DNA of 64,000 nucleotides from Variovorax sp. OK212 (GTDB lineage Bacteria > Pseudomonadota > Gammaproteobacteria > Burkholderiales > Burkholderiaceae_C): contig NZ_FOLP01000001.1 in the NCBI RefSeq assembly GCF_900112425.1, positions 186,001 to 250,000 of the forward strand, written 5' to 3'. This document shows, one piece after another, positions 20,257-29,320 of this stretch (the first letter of the stretch is position 1; each line of letters opens with the position of its first letter). The notes under the pieces are model-generated. The model worked only from the letters and a program-made list of their open reading frames with translations, was not told the origin of the DNA and ran no database searches. The position numbers were made by a program, and so were the translations under genes.

Positions 20257-21270
20257 TTACTGGTTCGTGATGTGGTTGTCGCGAATGACCTTGCCCCAGC
20301 GCTCGAAGTCCTGGCGCATGCGCTCGCCGGTCTGCTCGGGCGTGCGGTAGGCGGCAAAGGAGCCCACGCTCTCGAGCTTGTCCTGCACTTCCTTGTCGGC
20401 CAGTGCCTTCTTCAGCTCGGCGCTCATGCGCTCGACGATGTCCTTGGGCGTGCCCGCGGGTGCCAGCAGGCCGCCCCACGAGGTCGCGTCGAAGCCCGGG
20501 AAGCCTTGCTCGGCCACCGTCTTCACCTCGGGCAGCAGGCTCACGCGCTTGCCCGAGCCCACCGCGATGGCGGTCAGCTTGCCCGCGCGGATGTGCGGGA
20601 TCACGGCCACGAGGTCGGAGAACATCGCGGGCACCTGGCCGCCGATCAGGTCGGTCACGGCCGGCGCGCTGCCGCGGTAGGGCACGTGCTGCATGTCGAA
20701 CTTGCCGATGGTCTTCAGCTGCTCGGTCGTCAGGTGGCCGAAGCTGCCGGCGCCGGCGGTGGTGTAGTTGAGCTTGCCGCCCTCGGCCTTGGCCTTGGCG
20801 ATCAGGCCCTGCAGGCTCGTCACTTCAGGCAGCGACTTGGGGTTGACCACCAGCACGATGGGCAGGTCGTACACCGAGCCCACGGGCGTGAAGCTCTTGA
20901 AGATGTCGTAGCCGCCGGTGGGACCGTACAGGTGCGAGGCCAGCAGCGTGGGCGTGGCCAGCATCACGAAGGTGTAGCCGTCGGCCGGCGCGCGCGCCGC
21001 GGTGGCCGCGCCCACGGTGCCCGAGGCGCCGCTGCGGTTGTCGATCACGATGTTCTGCTTGAGCGCGGTGGACATCTTCTGCGCCACGATGCGCGAGGCC
21101 ACGTCGGTCGGGCCGCCGGGCGGGAAGGGCACGATCAGCGTGATCGGCTTGCTGGGCCAGGCTTGCGCGAACGCGCCGCCGGCGATGAGTGGAAGAGCCA
21201 GGGCAAGGAGTGCACGGCGAACGGGATTGCGGAGGGAACGGAAAACGGGGGAGGCCATGGACTTCTTCAT
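20257..21270 (-). CDS. Bug-family (TctC-type) tripartite tricarboxylate transporter binding protein
   Basis: 337 residues with signal peptide (RRALLALALPLIAGGAFAQA). It has the same fold and motifs as the other Bug gene in this run (WPSKPITLIVPFPPGGPTDVASRIVAQKMS, IDNRSGASGTVGAATAARAPADGYTFVML, YTTAGAGSFGHLTTEQLK, VPYRGSAPAVTDLIGGQVPAMF) but is clearly diverged, so it is not a recent duplicate. It lies between the CoA-transferase and CoA-ligase genes. An alternative start is the ATG four codons downstream. Confidence 0.88.
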   Translation of the reverse strand: MKKSMASPVFRSLRNPVRRALLALALPLIAGGAFAQAWPSKPITLIVPFPPGGPTDVASRIVAQKMSTALKQNIVIDNRSGASGTVGAATAARAPADGYTFVMLATPTLLASHLYGPTGGYDIFKSFTPVGSVYDLPIVLVVNPKSLPEVTSLQGLIAKAKAEGGKLNYTTAGAGSFGHLTTEQLKTIGKFDMQHVPYRGSAPAVTDLIGGQVPAMFSDLVAVIPHIRAGKLTAIAVGSGKRVSLLPEVKTVAEQGFPGFDATSWGGLLAPAGTPKDIVERMSAELKKALADKEVQDKLESVGSFAAYRTPEQTGERMRQDFERWGKVIRDNHITNQ

Positions 21271-21309
21271 TCAGGGATACACAAACGGACAGACAGGCGC
21301 GTCTTTGCT

Positions 21310-22518
21310 TCAGACCACGCCACTTGTTTTCAGCGCGGCCAGCTTTTCATCCGACAGGCCGAGCAGGGACTGCAGCACGTCGTGCGTGCCTTCGCCCAGG
21401 GTGGGCGGCGCGCTGCGCACCGGCAGGCGCTCGCCATCGAAACGGTAGGGCGGCGCCAGCACATTGACCGTGCCGGCCACCGGGTGCGGCTGCGTGGTGA
21501 CAAGGCCGGCGTCGGTGGCGCGCTTCGAGTTCAGCGCCTCCAGCAGGCCCAGCACCTCGCCGCAGGGAATGCCCGAGGCGGTGAGCTTCTCGAGCAGGCC
21601 GTCGCGCGGGCGCCTGGCGAGCTCGGCCTGCAGCTCGGGCAGCAGTGCCGCGCGGTTGGCCGAACGCAGGATGTTGGTCTTGAAGCGCTCGTCGGCCGCG
21701 AGGTCGGGCCGCTCGATCACCTCGGTGCAGAAGCGCGCGAACTGCGCGTTGTTGCCCACGGTGATCACCAGCGGGCCGTCGGCCGCGTCGAACACGCCGT
21801 AGGGCACGATCGACGGGTGCGAGTTGCCGTAGCGCGGCGGGTCTTCGCCCATCAGCAGCGCTTCCAGGCCGTAGTAGGCGGTGATCATCAGGCCGCAGTC
21901 GAACAGCGCCATCTCCACGTGCCGGCCCTTGCCGGTCTTCTCGCGCTGGTACAGCGCCGCCAGGACGGCCTGCGCCGAGTACATGCCGGTGAACAGGTCG
22001 ACCACGGCCACGCCGAACTTCAGCGGCGGCTGGTCGGCCTCGCCGTTCAGCGCCATCAGGCCCGCTTCGCCCTGCACCACCAGGTCGTAGCCCGGGCGCG
22101 CGGCTTCGGCGCCGGTGCGGTCGTAGCCCGAAATCGAGCAGTAGATGAGGCCCGGCTGCTCCTTGCTGAGCTGCTCGTAGCCCAGGCCCAGCTTGTCGAT
22201 GCCGCCGAACTTGAAGTTCTGGATCACCACGTCGCACTGCTTGGCGAGGTCGCGCGCGATCTGCTGGCCCTCGGGCGTCTGCAGGTCGAGCGTGACCGAG
22301 CGCTTGTTGCGGTTCACGCTGTTGAAGTAGGCGGTCTCGGTCTTGCCCACGCGCAGGCCCCAGTCGCGCGTGTCGTCGCCGCGGCCCGGGTGCTCGACCT
22401 TGATCACCTCGGCGCCCATGTCGGCCAGCACCATGCCGCACCAGGGGCCCGCCAGGATGCGGGACAGATCGAGGACGCGCACGCCGGCAAGCGGCAGCGA
22501 GGAGTTCAGCAAAGGCAT
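21310..22518 (-). CDS. CaiB/BaiF (class III) CoA-transferase
   Basis: 402 residues. Family blocks: LAGVRVLDLSRILAGPWCGMVLADMGAEVIKVEHPGRGDDTRDWG at the N-terminus, NFKFGGIDKLGLGYEQL, the catalytic aspartate in RPGYDLVVQGEAGLM (Asp145), and the C-terminal GIPCGEVLGLLEAL. It resembles enzymes that move CoA between succinyl-CoA and dicarboxylates (the glutarate/hydroxymethylglutarate group), which would suit a dicarboxylate pathway. That substrate is inferred. The pathway thus has two possible activation routes, this enzyme and the CoA ligase. Confidence 0.88.
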   Translation of the reverse strand: MPLLNSSLPLAGVRVLDLSRILAGPWCGMVLADMGAEVIKVEHPGRGDDTRDWGLRVGKTETAYFNSVNRNKRSVTLDLQTPEGQQIARDLAKQCDVVIQNFKFGGIDKLGLGYEQLSKEQPGLIYCSISGYDRTGAEAARPGYDLVVQGEAGLMALNGEADQPPLKFGVAVVDLFTGMYSAQAVLAALYQREKTGKGRHVEMALFDCGLMITAYYGLEALLMGEDPPRYGNSHPSIVPYGVFDAADGPLVITVGNNAQFARFCTEVIERPDLAADERFKTNILRSANRAALLPELQAELARRPRDGLLEKLTASGIPCGEVLGLLEALNSKRATDAGLVTTQPHPVAGTVNVLAPPYRFDGERLPVRSAPPTLGEGTHDVLQSLLGLSDEKLAALKTSGVV

Positions 22519-22591
22519 GGCGAGGACTTCCGGAAAACGAGAAAGCCCCGCACGGCGTGCGAGGCATGGGAGAAAGGCGGCAGGGCCCGCG

Positions 22592-23425
22592 TCAGGACGC
22601 GTCCTTGGCCTCGTGGCCCTGGTGACGCAGCGCCACGAAGTCGGCCTTGCGCTTGCCCAGGAACGCACCGATGCCTTCGGCCGCCTCGGCATCGCCCTGC
22701 GACTCGACCATGAACACGGCCTCGGCGTCGAGCTGCTCTTCGAGCGTGGCGTGGTGCGCCTGGCGGCACAGCGTCTTGATGCGCGTGGTCGCGCGTTGCG
22801 GTCCGGTGGCCACCTTGGCCGCCAGCGCAACGGCTTCGGCCAGCGCCGCGCCCTTGTCGGTCAGGCGGTTCACGGCGCCCAGCTGGTTCAGGCGCTCGGC
22901 CGTCATGCGGTCGCCGGTGAGGCACAGCTCGGTCAGCACCTGGCGCGAGACGAACTCGGCCAGGAAGGCGGTGGCGCCGCCGTCGGGCGTGAGGCCGACC
23001 TTCACGTAGGCCACGGTGAAGAACGCATCGCGCGCCGACACCAGCATGTCGCAGGCCAGCGCCATCGACAGGCCGGCGCCGGCCGCGCCGCCTTCGACGG
23101 CCGCGATCACGGGCTTGCCGCAATCGCGCAGCGCGCGAATCAGGTTGTTGAGGCCTTCCAGGATCTGGCGGCGCTCGGCCATCGGCAGCTCGCGGCGCTT
23201 GGCCAGCAGGTTCAGGTCGCCGCCGGAGCAGAAGAAGTCGCCCGCGCCGGTGAAGACGATGGCGCCCACTTCGGGGTCTTGCTCGGCGTCGGCCAGCGCG
23301 GCGCTCAGCTCGGCGTACAGCGTGGGCGTGATCGCGTTGCGTGCGCCGGGGTTGCTGTTGGTCAGGATGCGCACGGCGCCTTCCTGCGAGATCAGCACGG
23401 TCTTGTTCGCGGTGGTTTCGCTCAT
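22592..23425 (-). CDS. Crotonase-family enoyl-CoA hydratase/isomerase (PimE-like)
   Basis: 277 residues. Crotonase fold: IVFTGAGDFFCSGGDLNLLAKR (oxyanion-hole loop, about residues 57-76) and AAVEGGAAGAGLSMALACDMLVSARDAFFTVAYVKVGLTPDGG (about 108-150). The two catalytic glutamates of classical hydratases are absent: the positions read Ser/Met instead of CEL, and AYV instead of PE. An Asp (Asp148 in TPDGG) is present where PaaG/dienoyl isomerases have theirs, so isomerase activity is more likely than hydration. The start ATG overlaps the stop of the upstream dehydrogenase gene by 4 bp (ATGA). Confidence 0.85.
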   Translation of the reverse strand: MSETTANKTVLISQEGAVRILTNSNPGARNAITPTLYAELSAALADAEQDPEVGAIVFTGAGDFFCSGGDLNLLAKRRELPMAERRQILEGLNNLIRALRDCGKPVIAAVEGGAAGAGLSMALACDMLVSARDAFFTVAYVKVGLTPDGGATAFLAEFVSRQVLTELCLTGDRMTAERLNQLGAVNRLTDKGAALAEAVALAAKVATGPQRATTRIKTLCRQAHHATLEEQLDAEAVFMVESQGDAEAAEGIGAFLGKRKADFVALRHQGHEAKDAS

Positions 23426-24576
23426 GCCGCCACCTCCTTGCCGGATTCCTTGCCCAGGGCGATGTAGCGCTGCAGATGGTGGTCTTCGTCGCCCAGCTGG
23501 TGGTCGATCATCACGAGGCGCTTGGCGTAGTGGGGCAGGGGCAGCTCCCAGGTCATGCCGATGCCGCCGTGCATCTGGATGCTTTCCTCGGCCACCAGCG
23601 CGCCGATGCGCCCGATGCTGAACTTGGCTGCCGACAGCGCGCGCTCGCGCGTCACGCGGTCGCCGGTGTCGATGGCGGCCGCGGCGTTGATGACGGCCGA
23701 GCGCGCCTGTTCGATTTCGAGCAGCAGGTCGGCCATGCGGTGCTGCAGGGCCTGGAAGCTGCCGATGAGAATGCCGAACTGCTTGCGCGTGCGCAGGTAC
23801 TCCAGCGTGGCGGCCTTGGCGGCTTCCATCGCGCCCAGCGCTTCGGCGCACAGGGCCAGCACGCCGCGGCCGATGGCGCGTTCCAGTGTGGCGTGGCCCT
23901 GGCCTTCGGTGCCCAGCAAGGCGTCGGCGCCCAGCTTCATGCCGTCGAACGCGAGTTCGGCCACGCGGCCGCCGTCGATGGACGGGCAGCCGCGCACCAT
24001 GAGGCCCGCGGTCTTGGCGGGCACGAGAAACAGCGAGATGCCGGCCTCGTCGTCCACGTTGCCCGAGGTGCGGGCCGACACCAGGAACAGGTCGGCCTGC
24101 TCGCCTTGTGGCACCACGGCCTTGGCGCCGTGCAGCACCCACCCATCGCCGTTGCGCTCGGCTTGGGTCTGCACGCGCGTGCGTTCGTAGTGCGTGTCGG
24201 CTTCGTCGTGCGCGAAGGCCACAACGCTCACGCCGTTGATGATGTCGCCGAGCTTCTCTTTCTGCGCGCCGTTGCCGGCCACGACGAGCGCCTCGCCCAC
24301 CATCACCGCGCCCAGCAGCGGCTCGATCACCAGGCCGCGGCCCAGCGCCTCGAAGACCACGGCCACGTCGAAGCCGCCGCCGCCGAAGCCGCCGTCGGCC
24401 TCGCTGAACAGCGCGCCGATGACGCCGAGTTCGGCGAACTGCTGGAAGATTTCCTTGCTGAACCCGTGCTCGGATTTCGCGATGCGGTCGCGCGCGTCGA
24501 ACGCGTACTGCTCGCTGATGAAGCGGTTCAGGCTGTCGGCGAGCATGCGCCGGTCTTCGGTGTGTTCGAAGTTCAT
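23422..24576 (-). CDS. pimD: Acyl-CoA dehydrogenase, PimD-like small subunit
   Basis: 384 residues. It begins MNFEHTEDRRMLADSLNRFISEQYAFDARDRIAKSEHGFSKEIFQQFAELGVIGALFSEADGGFGGGGFDV, closely recalling the small subunit of pimeloyl-CoA dehydrogenase. The C-terminal EESIQMHGGIGMTWELPLPHYAKRLVMIDHQLGDEDHHLQRY is typical of the partner subunit of heteromeric acyl-CoA dehydrogenases. It follows the PimC-like gene by 11 bp and is coupled to the crotonase gene by an ATGA overlap. It probably forms a heterodimer-based FAD enzyme with PimC and passes electrons to EtfAB. The gene symbol is by resemblance and gene order. Confidence 0.82.
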   Translation of the reverse strand: MNFEHTEDRRMLADSLNRFISEQYAFDARDRIAKSEHGFSKEIFQQFAELGVIGALFSEADGGFGGGGFDVAVVFEALGRGLVIEPLLGAVMVGEALVVAGNGAQKEKLGDIINGVSVVAFAHDEADTHYERTRVQTQAERNGDGWVLHGAKAVVPQGEQADLFLVSARTSGNVDDEAGISLFLVPAKTAGLMVRGCPSIDGGRVAELAFDGMKLGADALLGTEGQGHATLERAIGRGVLALCAEALGAMEAAKAATLEYLRTRKQFGILIGSFQALQHRMADLLLEIEQARSAVINAAAAIDTGDRVTRERALSAAKFSIGRIGALVAEESIQMHGGIGMTWELPLPHYAKRLVMIDHQLGDEDHHLQRYIALGKESGKEVAA

Positions 24577-24587
24577 TGCATGTCTCC

Positions 24588-25796
24588 TTACAGGCCCAGG
24601 ATCATCTTGCTGATGATGTTCTTCTGGATTTCGTTCGAGCCGCCGAAGATCGACAGCTTGCGGTTGTTGAAGTAGCGCGAGGCGGCGGCCGACGCGTAGC
24701 CGGGGCCGAAGGTCTCTCCCGTGTAGCCGTCCTTCAGCGCCTCGGCGATGAAGGGGCGGCCGTACACGCCCATGGCGCGGCGCGCGAGCGACGAGATTTC
24801 CTGGCGGATCTCGGTGCCGCGGATCTTGAGCATCGAGCTCTCCGCGCCCGGCACGCCGCCACCGGCCACCGCCGCGATCACGCGCAGGTTGGTGGTCTTC
24901 ATGTTCTCCAGGTCGATCTCCACGCGCGCCAGGCGCGCCGCGAAGGCCGGGTCGTCGGCCAGCGGCTTGCCGTTTTTCGTCTGCGTGGCGGCAATGCCCT
25001 TGAGTTGTTCGAGCGCGGCCACCGAGAAGCCCACGCCCGCGATGTTGGTGCGCTCGTAGGTCAGCAGGAACTTGGCGCAGGTCCAGCCCTTGTTCTCTTC
25101 GCCCACGAGGTTCTCGGCCGGCACGCGCACGTCGGAGAAGAACACCTCGTTCACCTCGTGCTCGCCGTCGAGCGTGATGATCGGGCGCACTTCCACGCCG
25201 GGCGAGGTCATGTCGATCAGCAGGAAGCTGATGCCTTCCTGCTTCTTCGCCTCGCGGTTGGTGCGCACCAGGCAGAAGATCATGTTGGCGTGCTGGCCCA
25301 GCGTGGTCCAGGTCTTCTGGCCGTTCACGATGTAGTGGTCGCCCTGCGCGTCGATGCCGCGCACGGCCGAGGTCTTCACCGCGGCCAGGTCGGAGCCCGC
25401 GCCGGGTTCCGAGTAGCCCTGGCACCACCAGTCGGCGCCGTCCAGGATGCGCGGCAGCCAGTAGCTCTTCTGCGTCTCGTTGCCGTACTTGATGAGCACC
25501 GGCCCGAGCATGTTCACGCCGAAGGGCACGATGCGCGGCGCGAACGCCAGCGCGCATTCGTGCTCGAAGATGAACTTCTCGACCGCCGTCCAGCCCGGCC
25601 CGCCGTACTGCTCGGGCCAGTGGTTGGCGAGCCAGCCGCGCGCATTCAGGATGGCGTGCCATTCCTGCATGTCGGCCTTCTCGAGGATCTTGCCGCCGCG
25701 CACTTTCTCGGACAGCCGCACCGGCAGCTTGTCGGCCAGGAAGGCGCGCACTTCGCTGCGGAAGGCTTCTTCTTCGGTCGTGAAGTTCAGGTCCAT
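24588..25796 (-). CDS. pimC: Acyl-CoA dehydrogenase, PimC-like large subunit
   Basis: 402 residues. N-terminus MDLNFTTEEEAFRSEVRAFLADKLP. Middle domain WWCQGYSEPGAGSDLAAVKTSA and NGQKTWTTLGQHANMIFCLVRT bind FAD and the acyl chain. The C-terminal domain ends YFNNRKLSIFGGSNEIQKNIISKMILGL. At the position of the medium-chain enzyme's catalytic Glu (YEGT) it has FGGS, i.e. Gly385. It resembles the large subunit of pimeloyl-CoA dehydrogenase. A 10-bp gap separates it from the upstream thiolase gene. Confidence 0.85.
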   Translation of the reverse strand: MDLNFTTEEEAFRSEVRAFLADKLPVRLSEKVRGGKILEKADMQEWHAILNARGWLANHWPEQYGGPGWTAVEKFIFEHECALAFAPRIVPFGVNMLGPVLIKYGNETQKSYWLPRILDGADWWCQGYSEPGAGSDLAAVKTSAVRGIDAQGDHYIVNGQKTWTTLGQHANMIFCLVRTNREAKKQEGISFLLIDMTSPGVEVRPIITLDGEHEVNEVFFSDVRVPAENLVGEENKGWTCAKFLLTYERTNIAGVGFSVAALEQLKGIAATQTKNGKPLADDPAFAARLARVEIDLENMKTTNLRVIAAVAGGGVPGAESSMLKIRGTEIRQEISSLARRAMGVYGRPFIAEALKDGYTGETFGPGYASAAASRYFNNRKLSIFGGSNEIQKNIISKMILGL

Positions 25797-25806
25797 CGCG
25801 CGCTCC

Positions 25807-26997
25807 TCAATAGATTTCGAACAGGCCCGCGGCGCCCATGCCGCCGGCGATGCACATCGTGACCACGGCGTACTTGGCGCCGCGGCGCTTGCCTTCGATG
25901 AGCACGTGGCCCGTGAGGCGCGCGCCGGTCATGCCGAAGGGGTGGCCGATGGAGATCGCGCCGCCGTTCACGTTCAGGCGTTCCGACGGAATGCCCAGCT
26001 TGTCCTGGCAGTAGATCGACTGCGAGGCGAAGGCTTCGTTGAGTTCCCACAGGTCGATGTCGTCGACCGTCAGGCCGTGGCGCGCGAGCAGCTTGGGCAC
26101 CGCGAAGACCGGGCCGATGCCCATCTCGTCGGGTTCGCAGCCGGCCAGCGCGAGGCCGCGGAAGGCACCCAGCGGCTTGAGGTTGGCGCGCTCGGCGTCC
26201 TTGGCTTCCATCAGCACGCAGGCCGATGCGCCGTCGGACAGCTGCGAGGCGTTGCCGGCGGTCACGAACTTGTCCTCGCCCATCACCGGCTTCAGCTTGG
26301 CCAGTGCCTCGTAGGTGGTGCCGCGGCGGTTGCAGTTGTCTTCCGTGGCGGTGACTTCGCGGTGGGTGACTTCCTTCGTTTCCTTGTCGGTCACGGCCAT
26401 CGTGGTGGTGCAGGCCACGATCTCGTCCTTGTAGCGCCCGGCCAGTTGCGCTTCTTCGGTCTTGCGCTGGCTTTCGGCCGAGAAGCGGTCCTGCGCCTCG
26501 CGGCTGATGTTGTAGCGCTTGGCCACGATGTCGGCGGTGTCGATCATCGCCATGTAGAGCTCGGGCTTGTGCTCGACGATCCACGGGTCCAGGCTGAGGT
26601 CGCCGCCATCGCCGGGGCTGCGGCCGCGGATCTGCGAGATGCTCTCCACGCCGCCCGCGATCATGGCCGGCGCGCCGTCCACCACGATGCGGCCCGCCGC
26701 CATGGCGATGGCCTGCAGGCCCGAGGCGCAGAAGCGGTTCACCGTGGTGCCGGCGATGCTGATGGGCAGGCCCGCGCGGATGATGCTCTGGCGCGCGATG
26801 TTGCGGCCCGTGGTGCCCTCGGGGTAGCCGCAGCCGAGGATCGCGTCCTCGATCAGCGCCGGGTCGAGGCCCGAGCGTTCCACGGCCGCCTTCACGGCGA
26901 AGGCCGCCAGCGTGGCGCCGGAGGTGATGTTGAATTCGCCGCGGTGCGCCTTGGTGAGCGGGGTGCGGGCGGTGGAAACGATGACGGCTTCGCGCAT
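25807..26997 (-). CDS. Acetyl-CoA C-acyltransferase (thiolase)
   Basis: 396 residues, normal length for biosynthetic/degradative thiolases. The active-site nucleophile is Cys90 in [16 protein letters not shown]. The second site is His in [18 protein letters not shown] (about residue 352) and Cys in [16 protein letters not shown] (about 384). The [21 protein letters not shown] segment has the conserved Asn-Glu-Ala-Phe. It performs the thiolytic step of beta-oxidation, releasing acetyl-CoA. It is second in the run and corresponds in order to PimB. Confidence 0.93.
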   Translation of the reverse strand: MREAVIVSTARTPLTKAHRGEFNITSGATLAAFAVKAAVERSGLDPALIEDAILGCGYPEGTTGRNIARQSIIRAGLPISIAGTTVNRFCASGLQAIAMAAGRIVVDGAPAMIAGGVESISQIRGRSPGDGGDLSLDPWIVEHKPELYMAMIDTADIVAKRYNISREAQDRFSAESQRKTEEAQLAGRYKDEIVACTTTMAVTDKETKEVTHREVTATEDNCNRRGTTYEALAKLKPVMGEDKFVTAGNASQLSDGASACVLMEAKDAERANLKPLGAFRGLALAGCEPDEMGIGPVFAVPKLLARHGLTVDDIDLWELNEAFASQSIYCQDKLGIPSERLNVNGGAISIGHPFGMTGARLTGHVLIEGKRRGAKYAVVTMCIAGGMGAAGLFEIY

Positions 26998-27027
26998 GGG
27001 AATATCTCCTGGACGGCTGACGTTGGA

Positions 27028-29163
27028 TTACTCGGATTGGTTCAGGCTGGCGAAGTCGGCGCCGCGCCCGACCAGCTCGACCAGCAGCGGCGACGGCTTC
27101 CAGAAGATCGGGTCTTCCTTGGCGAACTCGCGGATGTCGGCCAGCACCTGGGGCAGGCCCACCGTGTCGGCGTACTTCATGGGGCCGCCGCGAAAACGCG
27201 GGAAGCCGTAGCCGTAGAGGAAGGTCACGTCCACGTCGAGCGGGCGCAGCGCGATGCGCTGCAGCACCACGTTGGCGCCTTCGTTGACCATGGCGGCCAT
27301 GTAGCGGCGCATGATTTCTTCTTCGGTGAACTTGCGCGGCGTGATGCCGGCGCGCTCGCGCTCGGCGTCGATGATGGCCAGCACCTCGGGGTCGGGCTGG
27401 CCGGCGCGCGCGCCTTCGGGGTACAGGTAGTAGCCGCGCTGCGTCTTCTGGCCGAACCAGCCGCGCTCGCAGATGCGGTCGGCCACCTGCACGTAGCGCG
27501 CCTGCGGGTCGCGCGTGGCGGCCTTGCGCTTGCGCGTGGCCCAGCCGATGTCGCCGCCGGCCAGGTCGGACACCTGGAACGGGCCCATCGGGTAGCCGAA
27601 GTTGCGCACGGCCGCGTCGATCTCGTACGGCGAGGCGCCGTCTTCCATCATGTGGTCGGCGGCCTGGCGGTACACGGCCAGGATGCGGTTGCCGATGAAG
27701 CCGTCGCACACGCCGGCGCGCACCGGCACCTTCTTGAGCTTCTTGGCGAGCTCGAAGCCGGTGGCGACCACGTCGGCGCTCACCTTGGCGGGCACCACGA
27801 TCTCCAGCAGCTTCATGATGTTGGCCGGCGAGAAGAAGTGCAGGCCCACCACGTCCTGCGGGCGCGAGACGCTGGCCGCGATTTCGTCGATGTCCAGGTA
27901 CGAGGTGTTGGTGGCCAGCACGGCGCCGGGCTTGCACACGCGGTCGAGCTCGGCGAACACGGCCTTCTTCACACCCATTTCTTCGAACACCGCCTCGACC
28001 ACGATGTCGACGCTGGCGAGCGCGTCGTAAGAGGTCGAGCCGTTGAAGCGCGACATCACGGCCGCCTTGGCCTCGGGCGTCATGCGGCCCTTGGCGATGA
28101 GGCCGTCGTACACCTTCTCCACGTGCGCGCGGCCGCGCGCCAGGCTGGGCTCGTCGCGCTCGATCATGGTCACGGGCATGCCCGCGTCCAGCATGGCCAC
28201 GGCAATGCCCGCGCCCATGGTGCCGCCGCCGACGATGCCGGCCGCTTCGAGCTTGCGCGGCTTGGCGCTGCGGGTCTCGGGCGCCTTGAGCACTTCGCGC
28301 TCTGCGAAGAAGGCGTGGATCAGGCCGGCGCGCTGCGGGCTGTCGATGCACTGCAGGAACAGCTTGCGCTCCAGTGCCATGCCTTCGTCGAAGGGCAGCG
28401 TGAGCGCGCCTTCGACGGCTTCGATGATCTTCATCGGCGAGAACAGGCCGCGGCTCTTCTTGGCGGTGTCGGCGCGCGCGGCCTCCAGGGCGGCGCGGCT
28501 GGCTTCGGTGTCGGCCAGGCCGGTGGCTTCGCGCGAGCGGCGCACCGGGGCGTTGGCGGCGATCAGCTCGTTCGCATAGGCCAGGCCTTCGGCGCGCGCG
28601 TCGGCGTCGGTGCCCAGGCGGTCGACGAGGCCGAGCGACAGCGCTTCCTTGGCGAGCGCATGGCGCCCGCTCAGCATGAGTTCGAGCGCGGGCTTCACGC
28701 CGATCAGGCGCGGCGTGCGCTGCGTGCCGCCCGAGCCGGGCAGCAGGCCGAGCGTCACTTCGGGCAGGCCCAGCTTGGCGGTGGGCGAGGCCAGGCGGTA
28801 GTGCGCCGCCAGCGCCACTTCGAGCCCGCCGCCCAGCGCGGCGCCGTGGATGGCGGCGATCACCGGCTTGCTGCAGTTCTCGATCTTCAGGCAGGCCTCG
28901 GGCAGCGAGGGCGGCTGCGGCGTCTGGCCGAACTCGCGGATGTCCGCGCCGGCGATGAAGTTGCGGCCGGCGCCGACGATCAGCACCGCACGGGCGGCGC
29001 TGTCGGCTTCCGCCGCGTCGATGGCGGCCACGAGGCCGCGGCGCACGTCCACGCCCAGGGCGTTGACGGGCGGGTTGTCGATGGTCACCACGAACACGTC
29101 GCCGTGACGCTCGAAGGTGACGGGACCGGAAGACGTGGAAGGGCTAGGGGTTGTGTTGGCCAT
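27028..29163 (-). CDS. Bifunctional enoyl-CoA hydratase / 3-hydroxyacyl-CoA dehydrogenase (FadJ/PimF-like)
   Basis: 711 residues. N-terminal crotonase domain (about 15-200): GRNFIAGADIREFGQT, ALGGGLEVALAAHYRL with the first catalytic Glu, and LGLPEVTLGLLPGSGGTQR with the second. The NAD-binding 3-hydroxyacyl-CoA dehydrogenase domain starts near residue 300 (AAGIVGGGTMGAGIAVAMLDAGMPVTMIERD) and contains VVGLHFFSPANIMKLLEIV with its catalytic histidine. Two C-terminal dehydrogenase helical domains follow (FIGNRILAVYRQ... and NEGANVVLQRIALRPLDVDVTFLYGYGFPRFRGGP). It covers two beta-oxidation steps. First gene of the 15-kb minus-strand run and divergent from a LysR gene; it corresponds to PimF in order and architecture. 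Confidence 0.92.
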   Translation of the reverse strand: MANTTPSPSTSSGPVTFERHGDVFVVTIDNPPVNALGVDVRRGLVAAIDAAEADSAARAVLIVGAGRNFIAGADIREFGQTPQPPSLPEACLKIENCSKPVIAAIHGAALGGGLEVALAAHYRLASPTAKLGLPEVTLGLLPGSGGTQRTPRLIGVKPALELMLSGRHALAKEALSLGLVDRLGTDADARAEGLAYANELIAANAPVRRSREATGLADTEASRAALEAARADTAKKSRGLFSPMKIIEAVEGALTLPFDEGMALERKLFLQCIDSPQRAGLIHAFFAEREVLKAPETRSAKPRKLEAAGIVGGGTMGAGIAVAMLDAGMPVTMIERDEPSLARGRAHVEKVYDGLIAKGRMTPEAKAAVMSRFNGSTSYDALASVDIVVEAVFEEMGVKKAVFAELDRVCKPGAVLATNTSYLDIDEIAASVSRPQDVVGLHFFSPANIMKLLEIVVPAKVSADVVATGFELAKKLKKVPVRAGVCDGFIGNRILAVYRQAADHMMEDGASPYEIDAAVRNFGYPMGPFQVSDLAGGDIGWATRKRKAATRDPQARYVQVADRICERGWFGQKTQRGYYLYPEGARAGQPDPEVLAIIDAERERAGITPRKFTEEEIMRRYMAAMVNEGANVVLQRIALRPLDVDVTFLYGYGFPRFRGGPMKYADTVGLPQVLADIREFAKEDPIFWKPSPLLVELVGRGADFASLNQSE

Positions 29164-29262
29164 GTGCTTGTCTCTTGCGTGGCGGACCCTGCAGCGCGAA
29201 TGCGAGGGGAGGGGTCCGAGGCTCTGGGGGTGAACCCCGCATTCTTTGCCCGTAGCCCGGCT

Positions 29263-29310
29263 TTGACAATTGCATAGACGGTTGACAGACTGTCAAAGAA
29301 TTTTTGACAC
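29263..29310. promoter_or_regulatory. Candidate LysR operator region between the pim-like operon and its regulator
   Basis: A perfect 15-bp inverted repeat TTGACAGACTGTCAA lies at 29,282-29,296, flanked by further TTGACA half-sites at 29,263-29,268 and 29,304-29,309. The T-N11-A pattern typical of LysR boxes is satisfied by the central repeat. It sits 25-58 bp before the LysR start and within 150 bp of the divergent operon start. Confidence 0.6.
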
Positions 29311-29320
29311 AATCGCTGGC

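Noticed and set aside
25480..29277. 1265-residue plus-strand open frame
   Set aside because: It is a shadow of the thiolase, hydratase/dehydrogenase and dehydrogenase genes on the other strand. It lacks family motifs and has the His/Arg/Ala-heavy composition of antisense GC-rich sequence.
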